NCBI GenBank assembly: GCA_964346175.1
Contig: CAYFTG010000003.1
Span: 1 to 64,000 of the forward strand
DNA length: 64,000 nucleotides
Source of the DNA: DTU032 sp964346175
Lineage (GTDB): Bacteria > Bacillota > Clostridia > Saccharofermentanales > DTU023
Reading direction: 5' to 3'
The notes beneath the pieces are model-generated. The model did not search any database, was not told the DNA's origin, and saw nothing but the letters and a program-made list of their open reading frames with translations. The translations under genes and the position numbers were made by a program. Numbering within the stretch: position 1 is the first letter of the stretch; every line of letters begins with the position of its first letter. Below are positions 1 through 7,623 of the stretch, piece by piece.

Positions 1-258
1 TATAGTGGACTCTGGCTGAGAGCTGCTATCCCTTATGCTGTTACTGCAAGCCTAGCTCTTGCTTTTCCTACAATAGTTCATAAAATCATGAAGCTTTCTT
101 ATCAAGGTGTTTACCATGATATAGATAAGATCAATTTAACCTTCAGATTGGTTTTTATAATGCTCGGAGCTCTCTTGCTGTTTGATCTACTGCTACACGC
201 CGGCGTCATACGACGCTTACAAAAGAAGAGTGTGACTCGCCTCAAAGGAGAAAGATAA
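1..258 (+). CDS. C-terminal fragment of an integral membrane protein, probably an ABC transporter permease
   Basis: The frame is open from base 1 and ends with TAA at 256-258, so only the last 85 residues are visible. It has two hydrophobic stretches (about residues 9-24 and 51-66) and a basic, Arg/Lys-rich tail, as in the last cytoplasmic segment of a transporter permease. The stop codon overlaps by one base (TAATG) the start of an ABC ATPase fragment, the coupling usual in amino-acid-type ABC operons. The permease assignment rests on that neighbour; no specific permease motif is visible in this short piece. The 5' part lies outside the window. Confidence 0.5.
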   Translation, partial: YSGLWLRAAIPYAVTASLALAFPTIVHKIMKLSYQGVYHDIDKINLTFRLVFIMLGALLLFDLLLHAGVIRRLQKKSVTRLKGER

Positions 259-347
259 TGAAATTGATTGAATGGAAAAACCTAGATAAATCATTTGGCC
301 CAACTGAGGTCTTACGTGATATGTCCGGTGGTATTGAAGAAGGGTAG
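258..347 (+). pseudogene. ABC transporter ATP-binding protein, truncated before Walker A
   Basis: A 29-residue frame starts at ATG 258 and stops at TAG 345-347. It reads like the first beta strands of a polar-amino-acid ABC ATPase: MKLIEWKNLDKSFG, then EVLRD and a final GIEEG. In intact proteins this is followed at once by the Walker A P-loop, but here the frame stops and no P-loop, Q-loop or signature motif follows; tyrS begins on the opposite strand 57 bases later. It is therefore a remnant of a roughly 240-residue gene, presumably left by a deletion. A sequencing error alone would not explain the absence of the rest of the gene. Confidence 0.75.
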
Positions 348-357
348 ATTACTCTCC

Positions 358-384
358 GCAGGCTAATCGTGGTGACTAGCCTGC
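358..384. repeat. 8-bp inverted repeat between the broken ABC operon and tyrS
   Basis: Perfect arms GCAGGCTA and TAGCCTGC are separated by 11 bases. It lies just past the 3' end of tyrS (minus strand) and after the truncated ABC ATPase (plus strand). Neither side has a T-run, so it is not a canonical intrinsic terminator. It may be a weak bidirectional terminator or a scar of the deletion. Confidence 0.4.
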
Positions 385-404
385 AAGGAGGTAGTTTGAT
401 TAGA

Positions 405-1637
405 TTAATTTATAAAACGTAAAATGTAGTACCTTTTCTTACCTAAGCGAACTATGCAGGAGCCTTCTTCATCCAGATCGCCAGAACTGATCATTTTGCC
501 CAAGTCGCTTACTGCTTGATCATTAAGGTAGAGGCCGCCTTGTTGCAGTAGCCGTCTAGCTTCGCTACGTGAGGCGACTATCTTATTATCTGCCAGGATT
601 TCGATTAAGGTCTTTTCCATCTCAGAAACTTGCAAATCATAAGTAGGGCTGTCGGATAAGTCACCTTTGCCGCTGAACAGAGCTTTAGCAGCAGCTGCTG
701 CACCACGAGCCTTCTCCTCGCCATGAACTAATGTAGTGACTTCGAAGGCAAGCTTTTCTTTCGCTTGGTTCAGCTCAGCTCCGCTTAGCTTGCTGTACTC
801 TGCAATTTCTTCCATAGGCATAAAGGTAAGTTGTTTCATGAATTTTACAACATCAGCGTCACTGACATTGCGGAGATATTGATAGAAGTCGTAAACAGAA
901 AATTTGTTCTCATCTAGCCAGACTGCTCCCTTTGCAGTTTTGCCCATCTTTTCGCCAGCACTGTTGGTTAACAAAGCGAAGGTCATCCCATAAGCGTCTT
1001 GATGCTCCACTTTGCGGATCAGATCCGCGCCGGCGATAATGTTGCTCCATTGATCGCTGCCTCCGATTTGCAGTCTACAACCGTACTTGCGGTATAGGTG
1101 GAGGAAATCATAGGCTTGCAGAAGGATGTAGTTGAATTCAAAGAAAGATAGTCCTTTTTCTAAGCGATTCTTATAACTATCTAACGAGAGCATTCGATTG
1201 ACAGAAAAGTGAACTCCGATTTCGCGCAAAAAATCGATATAGTTCAAATCTAGAAGCCAGTCAGCGTTATTGTCGATAATCGCTTTATCGTCAGAAAAAT
1301 CAATCAGACGAGACATTTGTGCGGCAAAACAGTCAACATTATGGTCGATGGTCTCTTTGGTCATTAGACTGCGCATATCTGTACGCCCGGTAGGATCGCC
1401 GATATGTCCAGTCCCGCCACCCATCAGAGCGATCGGGCGCAAACCGGCACGCTGCAAATGAGTCATCACCATTAACTGAATAAAATGTCCGATATGAAGG
1501 CTGTCTGCTGTGGGGTCAAAACCGACATAGAATGTAGCACCTTTTTGAGTCAAATACTGTCGTACTTCATCCTCATGGGTGACTTGCTCAATGTAGCCTC
1601 GTTCCAGCAAAACATCGTAAACATTTTTATTAGACAT
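405..1637 (-). CDS. tyrS: Tyrosyl-tRNA synthetase
   Basis: Class I aminoacyl-tRNA synthetase charging tRNA-Tyr in the cytoplasm. The 410-residue protein has the HIGH motif (H48-I-G-H51, after FDPTADSL), the KMSKS-equivalent KMGKT in the middle, and a C-terminal S4-type RNA-binding segment (SRSEARRLLQQGGLYLN), the standard bacterial TyrRS layout. The start chosen is the ATG at 1635-1637, preceded by AGGAG a few bases upstream; an in-frame ATG 16 codons further upstream lacks such a site and is not conserved in kind. A sigma-A-type promoter lies upstream. No T-box leader is visible in the short 5' region. Confidence 0.97.
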   Translation of the reverse strand: MSNKNVYDVLLERGYIEQVTHEDEVRQYLTQKGATFYVGFDPTADSLHIGHFIQLMVMTHLQRAGLRPIALMGGGTGHIGDPTGRTDMRSLMTKETIDHNVDCFAAQMSRLIDFSDDKAIIDNNADWLLDLNYIDFLREIGVHFSVNRMLSLDSYKNRLEKGLSFFEFNYILLQAYDFLHLYRKYGCRLQIGGSDQWSNIIAGADLIRKVEHQDAYGMTFALLTNSAGEKMGKTAKGAVWLDENKFSVYDFYQYLRNVSDADVVKFMKQLTFMPMEEIAEYSKLSGAELNQAKEKLAFEVTTLVHGEEKARGAAAAAKALFSGKGDLSDSPTYDLQVSEMEKTLIEILADNKIVASRSEARRLLQQGGLYLNDQAVSDLGKMISSGDLDEEGSCIVRLGKKRYYILRFIN

Positions 1638-1684
1638 GCCGTTCTCCTTTTTTCTATTTATTAAATGATAGCCAATGATTGCCA

Positions 1685-1713
1685 ATTATAGTCACTGACC
1701 TTGAATTGTGCAA
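1685..1713 (-). promoter_or_regulatory. Predicted sigma-A promoter of tyrS
   Basis: On the minus strand TTGCAC and a consensus TATAAT are separated by 17 bases, about 50 bases upstream of the tyrS start. It lies between the tmcAL stop and tyrS, so tyrS can be transcribed independently of tmcAL. Confidence 0.6.
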
Positions 1714-1717
1714 ATAT

Positions 1718-2956
1718 TTATATCTGCACGATTTGTCGCGTTTCCTCGGGTTTATGTGATTCGCGCAAGCGTGACTTCCAAAGATTGCCCGCTGCGAAAC
1801 ATTGCTCCATTTGAAGTAGTGCTCTGTCTCCATTAACTTGACGCCAATCTGCGCTGCGTGTTATTACAGGCAAAGTAGCACAGTCTTTCATATAACGAAG
1901 TAAGGTTCTGCCGCGCTTTGAAAAACCGAGTATGCGCAAAAAACTAACTTCTGAATTAAAAGAGTCTTCCCGGCGGATAGCAAGAATGGCGGAGAGGAAG
2001 GCACGACGCACGCGCGATAAGGGGAAAGTGCGTGTCGCAATGGAATCCAGAAAATCATAGAAGTTGGCAGAACTTAGGGTCACATCGAGCTTTCTTAACT
2101 GATTGATAAATCGATCAGCCAAGCCGCCCTGCATTCCTTGAATTTCTTTCAAACTTTCGCGGTCCCGCCAAATCTTCTGTGAGTAGATAAGGGGGGCGAA
2201 ATCAGACAGGAAAACCGGAGCTTCGCCTTTTTGATAAGCAAGGATTAGTTCTGCTAATGAAGTCGCAGTCATGTAAGGGTGCAGCGTTCGCAGAAGTTCT
2301 CCCTTTGTGTGTTCGGGATTCACTGCACACGCTTCGGCTACGAGTTCTCGGATCCTATTAGCGGAAAATTTATCTTTGCGATATAAGGCTAGGGGATAGC
2401 TTTCTAAAGGGGAAGCACTTTTGATAATGGACTTTTCATATTCCACAGCTAGGATAGAGTTGCTGTGCGCCAGGAGCTCTCCTGCCGCTTTACTTTCCAT
2501 GCAATCGCTAAGCGCTGCCTGGCGAGCGGCTGCAAAGCCCATGCCTAGGCGGATATTCTGATCAAGCAAGCTTTTAAACTCGGAATTCTCGTCTACTAAG
2601 AAGGCGGCCACTTCCTTAAGTACTTGAGGAGACTCGCTGTCTTCACTGCCATAAGCTAGATTTTGGACGACTCCACTTGCCTGAAGTAGTTGAATGCCGG
2701 CAGTTGCAAAACTTTCAGCTGAATCAAGTACGAAATTAACGGGAATCTCTATGACTAGATCGATCCCCTCTCGAAGTGCAGCACGCACTCGATGAGAAGT
2801 GTCGTAGAGGGCAGGTTCACCTCTCTGAGTAAAAGAAGCAGACATGACCGTCACAATTCCAACTCGATCGGAAAATTTATCTCGAATCTGCCGAATGAGT
2901 TCTCTGTGCCCTCGATGAAAGGGATTAAATTCACTTACAATGCCACAAGTTATCAT
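1718..2956 (-). CDS. tmcAL: tRNA(Met) cytidine acetate ligase TmcAL (YlbM family)
   Basis: Family members make N4-acetylcytidine at the wobble base C34 of elongator tRNA-Met from acetate and ATP. The 412-residue product matches the family length (about 400-415). The N terminus has the nucleotidyltransferase signature GIVSEFNPFHRGH (usual form G-I-I-x-E-Y-N-P-F-H-x-G-H). The rest, including the S-x-R-I-R-E-L-like segment (FSANRIRELV, about residue 205) and the C-terminal SRVRRAFL helix, fits TmcAL. It is upstream of tyrS on the same strand and divergent from the SPFH operon. Confidence 0.9.
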   Translation of the reverse strand: MITCGIVSEFNPFHRGHRELIRQIRDKFSDRVGIVTVMSASFTQRGEPALYDTSHRVRAALREGIDLVIEIPVNFVLDSAESFATAGIQLLQASGVVQNLAYGSEDSESPQVLKEVAAFLVDENSEFKSLLDQNIRLGMGFAAARQAALSDCMESKAAGELLAHSNSILAVEYEKSIIKSASPLESYPLALYRKDKFSANRIRELVAEACAVNPEHTKGELLRTLHPYMTATSLAELILAYQKGEAPVFLSDFAPLIYSQKIWRDRESLKEIQGMQGGLADRFINQLRKLDVTLSSANFYDFLDSIATRTFPLSRVRRAFLSAILAIRREDSFNSEVSFLRILGFSKRGRTLLRYMKDCATLPVITRSADWRQVNGDRALLQMEQCFAAGNLWKSRLRESHKPEETRQIVQI

Positions 2957-3153
2957 ATGTTTTGCTTTTTATGCCTACTCTTTTTCTTGATTACTATCAG
3001 CTTATCATTTTTAAGAAAAATTATTTCACAATAGATCTATATATCATTTTTTAGTATACTTACAAATAAGCATTATTCGATTATCGTAGAAAACATTTTT
3101 AAAAAATGACCGGGTTAAGATACCCAAGACTAGAAAGTACAGAGGAGTATTTT

Positions 3154-4488
3154 ATGGGACTGATAAAAGCTGGAATTGGCGCTCTAGGCGGAACGCTGGC
3201 AGATCAGTGGAAAGAGTTTTTCTACTGTGATTCCTTGGATGCAAACACTCTGGTCGACAGAGGCGAGAAACGTATCGGAAGCCGTTCTTCAAACGTAAAA
3301 GGGAACGATAATATCATTTCCAACGGTAGCGGCATTGCTGTCGCCGATGGACAGTGCATGCTCATCGTAGAACAAGGTGAAATCGTAGAAGTTTCGGCTG
3401 AGCCCGGTGAGTACACCTACGACACTTCTACAGAGCCAAGTATTTTCGCCGGCAGTCTCGGTGAAAGTATCAAGAAAACATTCCAAACTATAGGTAGACG
3501 CTTTACGTACGGCGGAGATACCGGTAAGGATCAGCGCGTTTATTATGTCAACACCAAAGAGATCGTTGGCAATAAGTTTGGAACCCCCAATCCGATTTCA
3601 TTTAGAGTTGTAGACGCGAACATTAATCTTGACATAGACGTGTCAGTTCGCGCGAACGGTGTCTATTCTTACAAAATAGTTGATCCACTTCTTTTTTATA
3701 GAAATGTGACGGGAAATGTCGAGACTACCTATCGTAGAGAGGAAATTGACAGCCAATTGAAGTCTGAGTTCCTGCATTATCTGGCTCCGGCCTTCGCCCG
3801 TATATCTACTATGGGCGTGCGGCCCAATCAGCTTGTTGGTATGAATAGAGAGATAGCAGAAGCTCTGCAAATAGAGCTGACTGAACAATGGACCGAGCTG
3901 CGTGGCTTAGAGATCGTTAGCATCGGCCTCAACTCGGTTACACTCCCGCCAGAAGATGAAGAATTGATCAAACAAGCTCAGCGCGCAGCTATCATGCGTG
4001 ATCCGAGCATGGCCGCCGCTACACTGGTCGCTGCTCAATCCGACGCTATGAAAGGTGCTGCCACAAATGAAGGTGGTGCCATTACCGGCTTTATGGGACT
4101 GGGTATGGCACAATCGGCCGGAGGTGCAGATGCGGAGGCCCTGTTCCGTATGGGTGATCAGAAGAAGGCTGAAGAGGCTGCAAAGTCAGCCGGAATGACT
4201 AAAGCAGAAGATGGTAGCTGGATGTGCCAATGTGGTACTGACAATACCGGCAAATTCTGCAAGGAATGTGGTGAAGCTAAACCGCAAGAAGAGCCGGGCT
4301 GGCAATGCTCTTGTGGCGAAGTAAACCAAGGTAAATTCTGTAAAGAATGCGGCAAAAAGAAACCTCCGAGTGCCCCGTTGTATCGTTGTGACAACTGCGG
4401 TTATGAGCCTGATGATCCGGAAAACCCACCTAAATTTTGTCCCGAATGCGGCGATGTGTTCGATGAAAATGACCAGATTAGCGAGTAA
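3154..4488 (+). CDS. SPFH-domain protein with three C-terminal zinc ribbons (YdjI-like)
   Basis: 444 residues. The first 300 match the bacterial SPFH / 'virion core protein' family typified by B. subtilis YdjI: N-terminal GLIKAGIGALGGTLADQWKE, then a stomatin-like beta domain (IAVADGQCMLIVEQGEIVEV) and a helical segment. After an Ala/Gly/Met-rich linker come three CxC/CxxC zinc ribbons starting near residues 357, 384 and 411. The start at 3154 has AGAGGAG at proper spacing; an in-frame ATG 16 codons upstream has none. It leads a three-gene operon with a TFIIB-type zinc-ribbon protein and a TPM protein. In B. subtilis this set works with PspA at the membrane under envelope stress; no pspA is seen here. 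Confidence 0.85.
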   Translation: MGLIKAGIGALGGTLADQWKEFFYCDSLDANTLVDRGEKRIGSRSSNVKGNDNIISNGSGIAVADGQCMLIVEQGEIVEVSAEPGEYTYDTSTEPSIFAGSLGESIKKTFQTIGRRFTYGGDTGKDQRVYYVNTKEIVGNKFGTPNPISFRVVDANINLDIDVSVRANGVYSYKIVDPLLFYRNVTGNVETTYRREEIDSQLKSEFLHYLAPAFARISTMGVRPNQLVGMNREIAEALQIELTEQWTELRGLEIVSIGLNSVTLPPEDEELIKQAQRAAIMRDPSMAAATLVAAQSDAMKGAATNEGGAITGFMGLGMAQSAGGADAEALFRMGDQKKAEEAAKSAGMTKAEDGSWMCQCGTDNTGKFCKECGEAKPQEEPGWQCSCGEVNQGKFCKECGKKKPPSAPLYRCDNCGYEPDDPENPPKFCPECGDVFDENDQISE

Positions 4489-4531
4489 ATAATTCTAATT
4501 TGAATATTATTTAGACCGGGCGGAGGAAATA

Positions 4532-5608
4532 ATGTCGACTTTAGAGCAATATAAGTGCCCTAGCTGTGGTGGCCCCGTAGTATTTAATACTGATTTACAA
4601 CAGTTGCAGTGTCAGATGTGTAGCAATGTGTATTCACCGACTGCCTTTGAAGGTAACGAGGAACTTGCCAAAAGCGAGGCACCGGACAATGTATCCTGGT
4701 CTTATGACGAAGAGGAGTGGCGGGAAGAGGAAGCGGAGCAATTGCTGACCTATTCCTGCCCCTCTTGTGGCGGTGAAGTTGTAGGCGACGAAACCATGGC
4801 TGCAACTTCCTGTCCCTATTGCGACAATTCGGTAATTATCCCCTCACAGTTTTCCGGTGATCTGAGACCGGATTTAGTTTTGCCCTTTCAATTGGATAGA
4901 GAGGCTGCCAAAGGCGCCTTGAAACGGCACATGAAAGGTAAACGTTTCGTCCCGAAAGTCTTCATAGATGAACATCATATAGATGAAATTAAAGGTATTT
5001 ATGTGCCGTTCTGGCTCTTTGATGCTGATGTAGATGCGAGTATTAGCTACGAAGCCATTCGTACGCGGATGTGGAGTGATTCGCAATACAACTTTACAGA
5101 AACTAACAAATATGCTGTTTATCGTGAAGGGAGTGTTCGTTTCGAGCAAATCCCGGTTGACGGCTCGAGCAGGATGGCGGACGACCTAATGGAATCTATT
5201 GAACCCTTCGATTGTAACTCGGCGGTTCCGTTTGACACTGCTTATTTATCAGGTTTTCTAGCAAATCGCTACGACGTTAATGCTGATGAAAGTATGGAAC
5301 GGGCTAGGAATCGTATTAAGACCAGTACAGAAGAGTCTTTCATCAATTCCGTTCGTGGCTATGATTCAGTGCGCTCCGTCAGCAGCTCCATTAACATGAA
5401 AAACGGTGCAATCACTTATGCACTTTTCCCGGTATGGATTCTAAATACGAAATGGGAGAACCAACTTTATACTTTTGCCATGAATGGGCAAAGTGGAAAG
5501 ATTGCCGGCAACCTGCCCTTGGACAAAAAGGCCTATTGGCGCATGTTTATAATTATGGCAGCCATAATTACCGGTCTGATCTTTCTTTTGTTTTTCTTGC
5601 TGTGGTAA
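4532..5608 (+). CDS. TFIIB-type zinc-ribbon membrane protein (YdjG-like)
   Basis: 358 residues. Two zinc ribbons sit at the N terminus (C9-x2-C12 with C27-x2-C30, and a second CPSCGG/CPYC pair near residues 76-98). They are followed by a 230-residue soluble domain with the FVPKVF and IYVPFWLFDADV segments typical of YdjG-like proteins. One transmembrane helix ends the protein (about residues 337-357). It is tail-anchored, with the ribbons in the cytoplasm. GGAGG precedes the start, 43 bases after the SPFH gene. The molecular role is unknown; B. subtilis YdjG is reported to act with YdjH and YdjI in membrane recruitment of PspA. Confidence 0.85.
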   Translation: MSTLEQYKCPSCGGPVVFNTDLQQLQCQMCSNVYSPTAFEGNEELAKSEAPDNVSWSYDEEEWREEEAEQLLTYSCPSCGGEVVGDETMAATSCPYCDNSVIIPSQFSGDLRPDLVLPFQLDREAAKGALKRHMKGKRFVPKVFIDEHHIDEIKGIYVPFWLFDADVDASISYEAIRTRMWSDSQYNFTETNKYAVYREGSVRFEQIPVDGSSRMADDLMESIEPFDCNSAVPFDTAYLSGFLANRYDVNADESMERARNRIKTSTEESFINSVRGYDSVRSVSSSINMKNGAITYALFPVWILNTKWENQLYTFAMNGQSGKIAGNLPLDKKAYWRMFIIMAAIITGLIFLLFFLLW

Positions 5609-5620
5609 GAGGAGAAAACT

Positions 5621-6427
5621 ATGAAAGAAACTAAACTAATGAAAAATGTCACTCGCTTTCTGCTATTTTTGGCTGCTATTTTTGTTCTCTCCTTAAACTT
5701 TATACCTGTAGCGGCAGCTGCTAGCTACAGACTTGATGATCAAGCAGGACTCCTGACAGAAGAGGAGCAGTCCTTTTTTGCAGCTGAACTCGATCGTATC
5801 AGTGAGCGCTATGCTTGTGATATTGTTATCTTGACACTGGGAGAAGACGTTAGCGTCTTCAATCCGACTGACTATGCCGATACTTATTTTGAAGAACGGA
5901 ATTTAGGGCTTGGTGCTGATCAAAGCGGAATGTTGTTTATGCTAAGTATGGCGGAGCGAGATTGGGCTATCGCGACACACGGTGAAGCTATTGATATTTT
6001 TAATGATTATGCTCAAGAAGAATTGATAAACGAGATTCTGCCTGCCCTCGGCGATAATAATATGTCAGCTGCTTTTGCAGACTTGCTGTCTTACAGTGAA
6101 ATTATTTTGGAAAATGCTGAAAAAGGCGTTTACGCAGAGCCAAGTCGGCCTTTTTTCTTCTATCTCATACCACCGGCTCTAGGATTGCTCCTTACGTCTA
6201 TAATCATGAGAAGCTTAAAATCTCCTTTAACTTCGGTAGGTTTACACGCTTCTGCCTCTTCTTATTTGCTTGACGACAGTCTGGCGATAGCCACTGCGAA
6301 TGATTTTTTCCTGTCAAGTTCCATTGCGCGCACAATCATCCCCAGCAGCAGTGGTGGTGGCGGCAGAAGTACCACTCATAAGAGTTCTTCTGGTAGGACT
6401 TTCGGCGGCTCCAGCGGGAAATTCTAA
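5621..6427 (+). CDS. TPM-domain membrane protein (YdjH-like)
   Basis: 268 residues: an N-terminal signal/anchor (about 8-32), then a TPM domain (about 36-165) with the typical opening YRLDDQAGLLTEEEQ and the CDIVILTLGE strand. A second transmembrane helix follows near 178-195. The Gly/Ser-rich tail contains GGGGRS and ends FGGSSGKF, as usual in this family. The TPM domain should face outside the cell. It follows the zinc-ribbon gene by 12 bases with GAGGAG as ribosome binding site, and closes the SPFH/zinc-ribbon/TPM operon. TPM proteins were once called phosphatases, but no enzymatic activity can be assigned from sequence. Confidence 0.85.
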   Translation: MKETKLMKNVTRFLLFLAAIFVLSLNFIPVAAAASYRLDDQAGLLTEEEQSFFAAELDRISERYACDIVILTLGEDVSVFNPTDYADTYFEERNLGLGADQSGMLFMLSMAERDWAIATHGEAIDIFNDYAQEELINEILPALGDNNMSAAFADLLSYSEIILENAEKGVYAEPSRPFFFYLIPPALGLLLTSIIMRSLKSPLTSVGLHASASSYLLDDSLAIATANDFFLSSSIARTIIPSSSGGGGRSTTHKSSSGRTFGGSSGKF

Positions 6428-6496
6428 TACTGTCTGGTGCCTCAAGAAGCTATAAGGCAGAAACTTTCGATCTTTTAGTAGAAATAGATAAATATT

Positions 6497-6521
6497 AGCG
6501 TCTTTTATAGAGAAAGGCGCT
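6497..6521. repeat. 9-bp hairpin between the TPM gene and the pta promoter element
   Basis: Arms AGCGTCTTT and AAAGGCGCT pair over 9 bp with one G-T wobble and a 7-base loop. There is no T-run after it. Its right arm covers the place where a -35 element would sit relative to the TATAAT at 6533-6538, so it could be a weak terminator of the upstream operon or an operator for pta. Confidence 0.35.
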
Positions 6522-6532
6522 ATTCATTATGG

Positions 6533-6538
6533 TATAAT
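6533..6538 (+). promoter_or_regulatory. Predicted -10 element of the pta-ackA operon
   Basis: A consensus TATAAT within GGTATAATTT sits 37 bases upstream of the pta start. No good -35 hexamer is found at 16-18 bases. The same ten bases recur before the Ogt-fusion gene at 41141. Confidence 0.45.
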
Positions 6539-6575
6539 TTCTAAGGTTATGCATCGAAAGCATAAGGAGGGGCAC

Positions 6576-7580
6576 ATGTCTTTTAAAGAAAATATTCTGC
6601 GGAAGTCAAAGGCTGCAGGAAAAACAATTGTATTGCCGGAAAGTGACGATCCTCGAGTTGCAGAAGCAGCAGCGATAATATTGGCGGAAAAGGTCGCCAA
6701 GATTATATTGATCGGTGATAAAGCCGAAATTACAAGTCTTTATCCCGATCTCGATTTGTCTGAGGCAGTGTTTGAGGATCCGAACACAAGCAATTTACGG
6801 GAAGAATTCAATCAGAAATATCTCGACTTACGTAAACATAAAGGCTGCACTGAAGCAGATGCTGTAGAAGCAATGGGTGAGCCTATACCATTTGGCGTTA
6901 TGATGGTTAAAGCCGGGCTCGCTGATGGTTTAGTTGCAGGTGCAGTACATAGTACAGCAGACACTTTACGTCCTGCTTTGCGCATTTTGCGTACTAAACC
7001 CGGTACTAAACTGGTGTCATCGTTCATTCTGATAGACAGTTCTGAAAAGGAATATGGCGAAGACGGCTTAATCCTTTTCTCCGACTGCGCACTCATGATT
7101 GATCCGGATGCGGAAGAACTGTCGGAGATAGCGCTTTGCTCGGCTGAGTCATTCAAAAGTCTCACAGGTAAGGAAGCACGGGTCGCGATGTTATCCTTCT
7201 CTACTTGGGGTAGTGGTATAGGGGAGTCTGTAGAGAAAGTTGCAGCAGCTACTGCTCTTGTTAAGGAGAAGAATCCTGATTTAATCATTGAAGGTGAATT
7301 TCAAGCAGATACCGCTATTGTGCCCTCAGTAGCAGCTCGAAAGGCTCCTGACAGCGTGATCGCAGGAAGAGCTAATTGTCTGATTTTCCCTGATCTCAAT
7401 TCGGCGAATATTTCCTACAAACTGGTTCAGCGCTTAGGCAATGCTGCAGCCTATGGACCCATACTCCAAGGCTTGGCTAAACCGATTAATGACCTTTCGC
7501 GAGGAGCGAGCGTCGAAGATATCGTTGGTGTCGTAGCACTAACCAGTGTCCAAAGCACACTGGAAGACGAATTAAATTAG
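6576..7580 (+). CDS. pta: Phosphate acetyltransferase
   Basis: Converts acetyl-CoA and phosphate to acetyl phosphate and CoA; with acetate kinase it yields ATP and acetate, a core fermentative route. The 334-residue protein is the short clostridial/Bacillus type without the regulatory N-terminal domains. Recognisable segments are IVLPESDDPRVAEAA at the N terminus, GLADGLVAGAVHSTADTLRPAL, EGEFQADTAIVP and the C-terminal FPDLNSANISYKLVQRLG. The start at 6576 has AAGGAGG; an in-frame ATG nine codons upstream does not. ackA follows 43 bases later. Confidence 0.97.
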   Translation: MSFKENILRKSKAAGKTIVLPESDDPRVAEAAAIILAEKVAKIILIGDKAEITSLYPDLDLSEAVFEDPNTSNLREEFNQKYLDLRKHKGCTEADAVEAMGEPIPFGVMMVKAGLADGLVAGAVHSTADTLRPALRILRTKPGTKLVSSFILIDSSEKEYGEDGLILFSDCALMIDPDAEELSEIALCSAESFKSLTGKEARVAMLSFSTWGSGIGESVEKVAAATALVKEKNPDLIIEGEFQADTAIVPSVAARKAPDSVIAGRANCLIFPDLNSANISYKLVQRLGNAAAYGPILQGLAKPINDLSRGASVEDIVGVVALTSVQSTLEDELN

Positions 7581-7623
7581 AAGTAATTTATAAATAAATT
7601 TAAAATATTTAGGAGAATAATTA

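Noticed and set aside
6812..7288. 158-residue open frame antisense to pta
   Set aside because: Low-complexity Ser/Ala/Pro composition with no ribosome binding site; it mirrors the strong pta codon pattern.
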